DNA from: Chara braunii
Lineage: Eukaryota > Streptophyta > Charophyceae > Charales > Characeae
DNA: 43,596 nucleotides
Direction of reading: 5' to 3'
Assembly: GCA_003427395.1 (NCBI GenBank)
Contig: BFEA01000115.1
Location: 213,598 to 257,193 of the forward strand
The notes beneath the pieces were generated by a model, which was not told the origin of the DNA, ran no database searches, and saw only the letters and a list, made by a program, of their open reading frames with translations. The number at the start of each line of letters is the position of its first letter. Position 1 is the stretch's first letter. A program made the position numbers and the translations under genes. Shown one piece after another: positions 20,506-29,884 of this stretch.

Positions 20506-22130
20506 AGGCCGGGCGTGAAGAAGACGAACAAGATTACTGAGTGGCCGGATCTGTTTCACTCAATAACTGATGTCAGGAGCTTCCTTGGTACGTGTGGATT
20601 TTGGAGGGCCTTCGTCAAGAACTTTGCCGCTAAGACTGAACTCCTGAGGAAGTTAGTCTGTCAGGATCAGGAATGGGTATGGGGTGAAGAACAAGAAAAG
20701 GTGGTGGCTAGGATGAAGGAGGAATTTCGAGAAGGAGGGTTGGTGTTAGGAGCGCCAGATTATGATGCCACAGAAACACGACCCTTCATTGTCAAAACAG
20801 ATGCGGGGCCAACTGCCTTAGGAGGAGTTCTAATCCAGGCAGACATAGAGGGAAAGGAAAGGTCCATGAGGTTTGAGAGTCAGACTCTCTGTACGACCGA
20901 GAGGAACTACTCTCAGTTCAAGAGGGAGACCCTTGCCGTCCTCCACTGTCTGCGAATCTTTCGGAACAACATCTTCCGCAGAAGGTTTATTTTGAGAGTG
21001 GATCCGACCGCCCTGACCTACTCTCTAAGGAATTACGTTCCATCGGATCCGACGGTTGCCCGATGGCTGGCGTACATCTGGATGTTCAATTTCGAATTGG
21101 AACGGATTCCTGGTAGTAAGAACCGGGCGGACGGGCTGAGTCGGATCAACTGGGATAAACAGGAAGGGGAGGCGGTGGAGAATACGCCCCCAGTTGATGG
21201 ATTTCTGGATCAGGAAGAAGATGTTCGTCTCCACATCAATAAGTGGTCGCTGCGAGTGCCCAGTTGTGTAGGCTATCCTATTTGGCAAGCGCCAAGTGGG
21301 TACGAACGGAGGACTGAGTTAGTCCTCAAACCCTTTGAAGAAGAGGATCCTTGGGGTAGTAAGGATGTTCAGTGGATGATGGAGCTAGCGCTGGCCAGTT
21401 CGCATAGTCTGGTGGAGGACATGAGGACGATTGAGGAAGGACCTGGCCAGGTAGAATGGCATGAGGACCTGATGAGAGGAATGTATCTCCTCGTCAACAC
21501 GTTATTGCAGGAAAACCTCGACCAGTCAGGCTCATTGAACCCGGCAGGGAATGTGGACGAAGTGCCCGAGAGCCAGGACGACGAGTTCGAGGAGGGGGAG
21601 ATTAAGGAGGCTTTTCGTGCAGAGGAGTACGACGGGATCTACCTAGAGTTGGGGCTTCTTCTTTCATGTGAAATGCGGCTAAGGGATGCAAGCGATAGGG
21701 CTCAGAGGATGCTGCAGCGCTACTTAGTGCGAGACGACCACCTTTTCGTGAGAAGAGAAGTGGGGAATCCCAGGAGAGTTGTTTGCGGTAGGAATCGTCA
21801 GATCGACATCGTAGCAGCGCTTCACGATGGTATTGCAGGACGGCATCGAGGGGTACAAGCCACGTATGCCAAGATAAGTGAGCTGTACTACTGGGATGGG
21901 ATGATGGACATGGTCGAGAAATTCTGTCGATCCTGCGTACCCTGTCAGGAGAGATCTTGTTTGAGGCAAGGAGAGCCGCTGCATCCAAGGCTAGAGCGAG
22001 AGGTGGGGGCTGTAGTGCATCTCGATCTACTCTTTATGCCGCTTGGGGATCAGTGCTATAACTACATCTTCGATGCGCGCAATAACATGTCCGACTTTGT
22101 AGACGAGCGTGCTATTCGTATAAAGACTGG
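20506..22130 (+). pseudogene. pol: Element 1 RNase H and truncated integrase
   Basis: In the same frame as the RT. RNase H is seen as FIVKTDAGPTALGGVL (first catalytic Asp), the RNYSQFKRETLAVL segment and NRADGLSRI. After an acidic linker comes the integrase HHCC zinc domain (LHDGIAGRHRG...CRSCVPCQ, about 21818-21950), and then HLDLLFMP with the first catalytic Asp (about 22020). The protein stops matching Element 2 integrase after IRIKTG at 22130. The remaining codons to 22257 are read from the inserted LTR. The DD35E core is therefore split by the Element 2 insertion. Confidence 0.92.
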
Positions 22131-23541
22131 TGTCGGCGCGAATACCATTACAAGGGTATCCCCCCTGGTTTTTGCAAGCGACAAAAAAAAAATGGGTTTG
22201 GTTGAAATAAGCCGTGCGAGGCACGACCGCGTCCGGGACCCGTCCCGACTAAGTTAGGGGGTATGTGGGGGCGCTGTTTAAGGCGCGCGTGTGATTTTTC
22301 TGATTGAGGGAGCGGCCGGTCTACTCGACCGACCTGGACTGTGCTACGGCTTGTGTAGGGGACGAAGGTTCGTTTTTGGTTGGTATGCGCGACTGATAGC
22401 AGGGCTGGCGCGCCGGTAGGCGCGCGGGTTGGCCACAATGGGGTCTAAGTAGGCCGGCGCGAGTGCCGGGCGTTGGCGCACCGGTTGCAGGTCGGAAAGG
22501 AAGGCCTAGGCTGTTCTTTTTTTTTTTTTTTTTTTCCAGGCCTAGGCACGACGTGGCACCACTTCACATTGGAGTTCCCGCTCTATTGTGCCAGGGTTGG
22601 GCTTAGCCCTATTGGTTACATTCTTAGGTTATTACCACAGAGGTTCGGGGATCGAGGCCAGCAGGCGTTGGCGCAGGAGCAGCGGAGCAGCACAGAAGAA
22701 ACCGAGGGGTTGAGGGCCTGGCGGGGCTATCCCCCTCAGTTTTGTTGGCATGCGCGACGCCGGGCCCAACCCACTGGGCTGGCGAGGTGCCAACAGCCCC
22801 CCCCATACTCTAGTTTACCTACCTTTATTTTTCCCTGTTTTCATTACTTATACATGTCCCGCCTCGTTTGGGGTGCGAGATTGTGGCTGGAGCGGGGGCC
22901 CAAGAGCCAGCTCAGTGGGTACACCCATGAACTGTTGAAACTTAGACCCGTGTTCGGATCCGGACGACGAAACTCAATGAACAAGGCCGAATATTCTGGC
23001 ATACCGGGGCCGGCCAGGCTCTGAGGGACCGTGGGGCGCTGCAAAGGGGGGCTTAGGTCCTTCGGGGCATCAGTCAAAATCGAAGCGGCACGGAAAAGGT
23101 CGCTCACCCGGTGCGCGGGTGTTGCACAGGAAACCGGAATGAACCCGGACGCAGGGCCGCGCCGGGTACGGATGGAATTGAGAGGGGCTGGCTGGGCAGT
23201 ATGGCGCGGTGCAGTTGTGAAGGCGGGTGAATTGGGACGAGGGGCCTCGTCGAGTGCCTGCGCGGAAGGGCCAGTGGTAGCAGCTAGCGGAGTGGTAGGC
23301 AGGGAGCGGGCGTTGAAATCGTGATGGGGAGGGGCGACCGACAGCGGGGCAGATGACTGCGGTCAGAGGGAAAAGCGACTGGGGGCATCGGCCGGTCATA
23401 CTTGTGCTCGGTTGGGTCGAAGGGAGTAGCGAGGAGCCGGGCGGAAAGGAGATTGGGGCAGATAGAAAATAGCGGGAGCGACGAGAAGAGAAGAGGATGG
23501 TGAAGAAGAGGGGGAGATGCGAATGAACTCGGACGGGTTCT

Positions 23542-23567
23542 CACTCGATTCTGAATAAAATCGAGTG
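23542..23567 (+). other. LTR hairpin with AATAAA in the loop
   Basis: CACTCGATT (23542-23550) pairs with AATCGAGTG (23559-23567); AATAAA spans 23554-23559. The 41660 LTR carries the identical hairpin at 43505-43530, and a weaker relative follows at about 23716-23735. AATAAA resembles a polyadenylation signal, and an LTR needs one, so this is a candidate site. Stem sequence differs from Element 1 (10102-10125) while pairing is kept. Confidence 0.6.
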
Positions 23568-23703
23568 GAAGAAGATGACAGGGTACCATTTTTGGGTCGG
23601 GCGAGGTTAGTGGTAGTGTCAGTCTTAGTTCTATATTAGTAAAAAGAAACTCAGATAGAGAAGGGATATGGCTGAAGGACGGGCGATGGAAGAAGGAAAG
23701 ATC

Positions 23704-23704
23704 N
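23704..23704. other. Single undetermined base
   Basis: One N in the Element 2 LTR. Unlike the N at 28313, no perfect duplication flanks it. Confidence 0.95.
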
Positions 23705-23924
23705 AGTTTTCACTCGATTCTTGTTGAAATCGGGGGAGAGAATTCGAGCCCTGGAGGTTTTGATGGCGGGGGAATCTGATGATTAAGTCGAGTTCAGGGG
23801 TTAGTGGGTAGATTGTGGGCTATCATAGACAAGAACTGCGCGGTTAAGTGAGAGTGAGTCCGTCTGGGGTGTAGTGAAAGATTCACTCTCGTTCGGCGCT
23901 CTATGAGCGGTATACAGTAACTTT

Positions 23925-24080
23925 CAGATTGCGAGCGCCAGCGTCTCACAAAGCTTCTGTGTAATGTGAAGTTGTGGTCGCAGTGATGGTTGATTTTTAA
24001 TTCAGATTGCGAGCGCCAGTGTCACACAAAGCTTCTGTGTAATGTGAAGTTGTGGTCGCAGTGATGGTTGATTTTTAATA
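23925..24080 (+). repeat. 78-bp tandem duplication in LTR
   Basis: Two adjacent 78-bp copies (23925-24002 and 24003-24080) are nearly identical and start with CAGATTGCGAGCGCCAG. I see only Element 2 with this duplication. Confidence 0.93.
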
Positions 24081-25594
24081 CCTAACTGATTGCGCTCACC
24101 TCCGTCGTCGTGCCCCTCACTGTACCTGATGAAGGTGTTCTGTTCCTATTCGTCCTCGTCGTCCCCTCGAGCGACTAGGATCTGTGCAGTCACCCCGATA
24201 GTTATGCAAACGTTCCTGCTGAGGTCGTGGTCGCCTCGCCACTGCAGTCATAGGGCCGTGAGAGGCGTGCTTGCACCCGGTCGGCCCCTTTGAACCTGTG
24301 GACAGGTTAGAGTCGAAAAGCGTGGTAAAGGAGGAGGGGCCGCAAAAGTCGAGGAGAAAAAGAAAACGTAGAGAGGAGGGAAGTGGGACGACTTACCTGG
24401 CCGGACTGCAACTGAGGATGCGATGCTGTCATGACCACGGTGGGTTTACAGTGACAAGGGCATTAGTGAAAGATGTACAACTGGAACCAGCCGGCGGGGT
24501 CGTTGGTACTGTGCCCCACTGATTGGGGTTGTTGCTGAGCACCAACGTTCTCGCCGTCTGTTTGGCTGGACGGCCTGGTGAGACCTGCAGCCTTCAGTTG
24601 ATTGTGGCTTGCTTTCCCTGGACTGGTATAGTTTCGGATGGTGCCGTTGCGCCTGAGGTAAGCTGTTGTGACGCACTCCGAGGTCCTTGCTGGGAAGGCT
24701 GCTGCAGACTATTACGGTCAAGGGATTGTGCTAATGGTGTGGTGAGCTTGCGATTGGAGGGGGCTGAGGGATAAGGGCCTTGACAGATGATTGAGAGAAT
24801 GAGGGCAGTGCATTGTGAAAGGCTGAGCGCGGCTGTAGGAGTACTGCATTACACCAATGAACATGGCCGCGGGGCCGTGGGGCAGTGCGTGGCTGTTGAG
24901 GGCACTGTGTAAATTAGCGATGCACGTACTGTTGTGCCGTTACCAAGTTACCGCTGTTGTAATTGAACTGCGGCTCGGTTGCAGTTGTTGCAATTTGAAG
25001 AATCGCTAGGGAGTCTACAGCTATTGATTGACGTAATTTTGGCCAAGCCGTAACTGCGTTTACCGGCCGCCATTGCGGGACCCTCAGGCGTATCAAGATT
25101 TCAAGGCCCTCTCCTGCGAGTCTGAGAGCACCCGTCTGATATCTGAGAGTCTCAAAATCATCTCTTCCTACCCTTCTTACTCTAAGTCTAGTCCGCTGGT
25201 TCTGAGAGGAAGGCGGCAGGCGGGATTGCAACCCGTAACCCGCGCCAAGGCCTTGTGGGAGGTTTGCCCCACCGATTGCGGGAGCTCTGCCGGGACTCAG
25301 GAGAAGTCCTGGAGGCAGGGAATCGAAATGTAACTATTGTTTCCTCTCTATACACCCTGATATAACCCCTACTTGTACGTCTTGCTATGTTTGACTGAGT
25401 GTACTGCATGCACCCCTACTTTGACTTTAGTTTGACTGACAGGACACGACTCAAATTAAATAAAGGAATGTGTGCGCAGTCTCAGTTTTAGTTTTTGTTG
25501 ATTGCCTAAAGGCAGATTGTGAACACAAGGGGTTGCATCTGGGGGAAGGGTGGGTGAAAGCTGGTTTTGCTTGAGCCTCGATGGGTCCTATGGG

Positions 25595-26415
25595 GTCAGA
25601 CGAGTTCCATAAGATTGGACGGCTTGACCGCTGTGTTTATTTTTAAGTTTGCATGGAGAGTCATACCTGTTCCATAAGATTGGACGGTCAGATTGCTCTG
25701 AATTGTGAGGGTTTGATTGTGGCTGACTTTTCAGGGGCCAAGCCTGTACCATAAGATTAGAGGGTTTGGTTGTCATGTTTGATTGGGGTTTGTTCTGTTT
25801 CTTTTGTTTCTAATCGAGGAGGTCTGAGCAAGTTCGATAAGATTGGACGGCTCTGCCCCCCCTCTTGTTTTATTCTGAGGGGATAATCCTTGCTGAGGGC
25901 AAGGTATGTCCATAAGATTGGATGGCCTTGGAATCATGCTGCACACAGTGGATCAGAGAGCAACGAACCTGGCAGAGGACCAGACCAGTTCCATAAGATT
26001 GGACGGTCTGGCCCAATGCCTCGCACATGCAGGAACCCAAAGGGTTAAAGTTTGGTTATATTTTATACTATCTTATTTATGATCAGGCTAGTCAGGCATG
26101 GGTTCCATAAGATTGGACGGCGTGACTATAGCCTAACATAAAATGAAGAGAGTATAATTAAGAGAATAATTGAAGGTAACCCTCGGCAGGTCGGGCGTTG
26201 TTCTAAGATGAACGGCTCGGTCCTATGCCCAACTTTTGAACACTAAGCTTATATAAGTTGGATATTAAACAGTTATGGGCGACTAAGCCTTATTCTAAGA
26301 TGAACGGTCTCGTCGTATGCCCAAAAAAAAGAGAGAGAAGTAGTTGTGCCACCTGTTCGTGTATACTCAATGGATGAGTCAGACAAGTTCCATAAGATTA
26401 AACGACTTGACTTTA
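25595..26415 (+). repeat. Hairpin array, tip type 2 (10 units)
   Basis: Ten units carry the loop TAAGAT at 25610, 25675, 25752, 25838, 25913, 25993, 26108, 26204, 26296 and 26393. Most have TCCA-TAAGAT-TGGA; one has GTTC-TAAGAT-GAAC and the next a close relative, so the inner stem covaries. Variable outer stems include GGTCA/TGACC, CCAAGCC/GGTTTGG, GAGC/GCTC, CAAGG/CCTTG, CCAGACC/GGTCTGG, GGCTA-GTCA/TGAC-TA(TA)GCC and AGTCA/TGACT. The array occupies the position of the type 1 array of Element 1 and shares several spacers with it, but its tip sequence is unrelated. Confidence 0.92.
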
Positions 26416-26704
26416 TGCCCTATGTAAGCTGGTATAAGTGGATAAAGCATTGAGAAGTTACAAACTATTGTTTGCAAAGATTGACTTGGGGTGGCGAGAG
26501 TACTCACCTTTGTGGTTTGACCTGCATGAGGCTGAGTGAGGCTACTACTTGATTTGAGTGACAGGTTGATAGGTAGTTGCTTTAGAGGCTCGCCTCGTGC
26601 TAGAGCGATAGGAGTTAGGTCAATTCTTGCACTTTTCTGAGCTAAGTTTTTTTACTTAGATCGATTCTCGTATTTTCTGGGATCTTTTGTTATACTTGGC
26701 TTTG

Positions 26705-27020
26705 TATAAATTTTGGTAAGCCACTTTCTCTACGGGAAGCGCTGCCGAAATTTCTACAAATCCGGGGAGTTAGTAAATTCTTGACTTTTCAAAGTTCAAC
26801 CTGTCTAAGGTTCATGTATGGCTTAGTAAAAATCTGGAAAGTCTCCTTTTCTAAAGGGAGTGCAGCCCAAATTTTTGCTAATTCAGGGAGTTAGACAAAA
26901 TTGGACTTTGGAAAGTCAAAGACTATTTTTGGCTTCATACTTGGGCTGATGTAAATTATGAAAAGACACTTCTCCTACGGGAAGTGCTGCCGAAATTTTC
27001 TTAGTTTAAAGGAGATGGAT
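26705..27020 (+). repeat. Two-helix tandem array (3 units)
   Basis: Three units near 26705, 26825 and 26950 are homologous to the seven-unit array of Element 1. Inner helices include CTCCTTTTCTAAAGGGAG and CTTCTCCTACGGGAAG, and outer helices end in CCGAAATTT or CCCAAATTT. The end units match the end units of Element 1, so the extra Element 1 copies are internal amplifications. Confidence 0.85.
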
Positions 27021-27264
27021 TATATTTTGATAGGGTGCGATTCTGGCGATCCACCCTGTATAGGGGAGACTCGGCCAAGGTCTACCTTTGCTTTGGAAAC
27101 TGCTTGAGGGTAGACTTAGGCTTAGTTAATTAGGATGATTTGAGTGAGATCGTGATATGGGGATTATTCCCCATGAACTTATAAATTTAGCCGTGGGTAT
27201 TGACCTGTCTTGTGTTACAGGTCCTCTTGATCAATTGATTCAGGACTTGGACTAGGTTCAGCTT

Positions 27265-27303
27265 GATCCTATGAGGATCATCTTCTGTTATCACTGATAA
27301 CAG
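27265..27303 (+). other. Conserved twin hairpins in LTR
   Basis: GATCCT-ATG-AGGATC (27265-27279) and CTGTTATC-ACT-GATAACAG (27285-27303), the counterparts of 14440-14478. Both stems are perfect. Confidence 0.8.
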
Positions 27304-27702
27304 GTCGGTTGCCGACCCGTCGGCTCACGACTCAATTCCTACACGCTACCCATACTCAACCTAAAAGGCTTTAGCCCTAGTGATCTTTCTATTTGTTAAG
27401 GGTTTCACCCCAACTTTTATTGAATGGCCATTTAACGAAGGTACTGAGTTTTTAATTAAGGTTGGTTGACTGGAGGTTGAGGTTTGCATGGCTAAAGCGA
27501 GGGGTATGAGTATAGGAACTGGTTGGAGTTGACTCCGCGTAGTGCGTGGACTCTTGTCTGACTTTTGATGTGGCTGCATGTATGCTCAAAGACTGGGGGT
27601 TTTCATTGGGCTGCCCTGCGATCGCATATATATATGTATGGCTAGGAGGAGACCCACTATGACTGTGAGAAGTGATCGTCACATAATTGTTTCCCCTTGT
27701 GC

Positions 27703-27720
27703 ATATATATATATATATAT
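27703..27720. repeat. (AT)n microsatellite
   Basis: Nine AT units in the Element 2 LTR. The Element 1 counterpart has only a short TATATATT. Confidence 0.9.
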
Positions 27721-28276
27721 GTGCCAGTGCATGTGTACCTACGTATGGAGCTAGCGTGGCCTGAAGTGCCCGCGTACTAAGGGTCAGTCGAAGGTTGGGG
27801 TGAATAGAAGGGAGGGGATATCCCTCGCCAATTCCTGTTTATTTTCCTTGTTGCGATTTATGTAGATGGAACGATAAAGTTGCGGGCAGAGGGGTCAGCG
27901 TGTCGCTGGTGATGCGCCAGACAACTCACCACCGCTCCAAGCTCCCTCCTGCCCTAGGGGCCGTCTTGCCCGACACCTGTTGGGAAACCTCAGGGTGCAG
28001 AAGACGGAAAGGCCCTTAGGCCGATTTTGCACCCGCAAAAGGGTTACCCCCATTGGCTTGCGCTTCAGCCCACGCCTTAGCGTCCAAAGATGACCCTTTG
28101 GCTCAGAGTAGGCCGTTTGGGTGTGGGCACTACATAATGAGCCCTCATCTCGGTTATTCGTGTAGAACTCCATAGCGAGATAGTATATGTAAGTCTAGCG
28201 CCCTCGCGATCTTTTACTAGGCTCATGCGCGACACTCGTCGCATCCCGCACTAAAAGAGTTATGGGTCAGACGGCG

Positions 28277-28349
28277 AGACCACGAGCGCGTCACGGCCAG
28301 TAAACTTGTGGTNAGACCACGAGCGCGTCACGGCCAGTAAACTTGTGGT
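28277..28349. other. 36-bp duplication around one N (assembly artefact)
   Basis: A 36-bp sequence (28277-28312) is repeated exactly at 28314-28349 with a single N between. This is the usual mark of two contig ends that were joined without merging their overlap. The true sequence most likely has one copy. Confidence 0.85.
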
Positions 28350-28579
28350 CTTGGTAACGTGAAGCGGCACGTGGGCGGAGGACTAGTCCCGGTCAGCCTT
28401 TGGGAGTCGTGTACGGGCCTCATTATCCCGGACGCCGGGTAGCGTATGGGTAGGATACCGGACCTCCTCCGCGCGCGCATCGTTTGGGCTTATCCACCCC
28501 CTTTCCATTTTAGGAGGGCCATAAACTTATGGGGGTTGGAGTGAGTTTCCTTTTTGCGTTTTCATGGTTGGACGTTATA

Positions 28580-28810
28580 GTCTGTGGCGGCCGTCAAAGT
28601 CAAACCCCTTGATGTTCGACCGCCACGACAGCCTAAAGATGTCTACTCAACCCCTCTGCACAGGGTGCTGAAGAGGGTGTAGTCTTCAACCGCGCATGGT
28701 GGTTGTCCAGCGTCGAGAGACTAACCTTCAAGGCGCGTATCAGCCGACACTTGAGCGTCGAATGCGACCCTCGCGATTAACGGGGACTGCATGAGTATGG
28801 GTACTATATA
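28580..28810 (+). other. Conserved structured LTR block, Element 2
   Basis: Counterpart of 15010-15240, with the same order of hairpins and long stretches of identity; AACCGC pairs with GTGGTT through a wobble. It lies about 0.7-0.9 kb before the LTR end. Confidence 0.7.
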
Positions 28811-29287
28811 GTACGCCATCATTACGATTGCTTACGTACGCTTGCATTGCGAGTCGATATGAGTTAGTCCTGCGTCCGCGCGGTTTTATACTGAGACTTG
28901 CGCGCGACGCCTATCAGATTTCCGTGTCGGAAGGTCATGGGTTGGTTACCGAGGGGCTAGGAGCGTTGTCACGTGTTTCTGTTGTGTCGTTTTCGTGTGT
29001 GTGTATGTTCTATTTTTGTGTCGTGAAGTAAGTGTGCGCGTGGTGTGTGGAATGCGTCCTAGTCGACCGACGTCGAACCGCGCTTGGGACTTCAGCCCCT
29101 TAAGATGTCGGCTCACGTGCGGGCCCGACAGGTGTATTACCGCGCGTACCTCCTATGCTACAGCGAACAAGAAACGCCCTCGGCTGGTCACCTCTGCGAT
29201 TGCAACCGAGTAGCTTTCGTACTGTGGACTGGTAGCTCGGCACGGATACGCCCACCGAAGGGAGGTGACATCTCCCGTAAGGTGGAG

Positions 29288-29860
29288 GTAAGTTGTGCCT
29301 CGCGTAGGCCCTATCCTGTCCTAGGGACTCGCGAGAGGTATGGCTGGCGCACTCGGCCGCAGCGGCCCAAGGAAGCTCCATTTCTGTGTTCGCGACAAGG
29401 TTGGTCCAACTGCTGCGTAACGCAGCCGAGAGGGTCCCGCGCTGCCACGTGCGGTGTCGAACTGATGCGCTCGATAGGTGGCGCCGTTGCCGGGGATAAC
29501 GGAAGCCTATTGTTGTCCCAGGTGGAACGACCTCCAGGTAATATGAGAATGAGAGAGAACTAGGCACGTGAGTAAATAGGAGAAGAACTATGAGATGGGT
29601 CGTATAGCAGTCTATATGGCTGTGTGGGTATGAATGTTAATTTGATTGATGGTTTGGTTGATGGCATGAACGAGGCGAGTATGTGAGTGAATTCTGTGAT
29701 GAGAGTGGGTCTTACTTAGGTGAACCCAAGGAAGGTAGGAAGTAGAGAGAGACATGCCTGCCAGGTCCAGAGAGTCGGGTGCTTAGGTGGTCGGTCCGGT
29801 AGGATCATGAAGGAATGGACTACTGAGTGAAACCTTTCGTCCTATCGCTTCTTATAACAG
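29288..29860 (+). promoter_or_regulatory. Putative leader intron spanning LTR end and PBS
   Basis: The donor GAG|GTAAGT has its GT at 29288. The acceptor, with a pyrimidine-rich stretch followed by CTTATAACAG, ends at 29860, 24 bp before the first in-frame gag ATG at 29885. It parallels 15725-16210 of Element 1. The donor is conserved while intron length (573 versus 486 nt) and interior are not. Confidence 0.58.
29479..29497 (+). other. Primer-binding site for tRNA-Asp
   Basis: TGGCGCCGTTGCCGGGGAT, identical to the Element 1 PBS, two bases after the LTR end. Complementary to the 3' end of plant tRNA-Asp. Confidence 0.9.
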
Positions 29861-29884
29861 GGGGATTGAAGCCGAAGGCAGTTA

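Larger units (their letters stand above)
7941..22130 (+). mobile_element. Element 1: giant-LTR Ty3/gypsy retrotransposon
   Basis: Visible structure: 5' LTR (7941-15914), tRNA-Asp PBS (15917-15935), gag (16238 to about 18400), protease, RT, RNase H and an integrase broken at 22130 by Element 2. The order PR-RT-RH-IN is that of Ty3/gypsy (Metaviridae). The 3' part, including its LTR, must lie beyond Element 2, outside the window. Gag and pol carry frameshifts and stops, so it is an inactive copy. It is older than Element 2, which interrupts it. Confidence 0.92.
22131..29476 (+). repeat. Element 2 5' LTR, about 7.35 kb
   Basis: It begins TGTCGGCGCGAATACC and ends CGATA (a one-base change from CGACA) two bases before the PBS. 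The first roughly 1.5 kb is repeated from 41660 to the window end at about 94% identity by hand count over the first 370 bp. Against the Element 1 LTR it is much more diverged but keeps block order. A T19 tract (22517-22535) lies between two copies of AGGCCTAGGC. The right boundary rests on the PBS and the TIR, since the 3' copy is cut by the window end. Confidence 0.85.

Noticed and set aside
22131-22257. C-terminal tail of the long Element 1 pol frame
   Set aside because: From 22131 the frame is read out of the inserted LTR; it is not integrase sequence. The same applies to 7941-8001 of the upstream coding fragment.
22473-23399. Frames in the Element 2 LTR repeated at 42154-43110
   Set aside because: Their recurrence only reflects the LTR duplication; no domain is seen and the Element 1 LTR does not keep them.
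27895-28173. 92-codon minus-strand frame in the LTR
   Set aside because: No recognisable domain, and not conserved in the Element 1 LTR.
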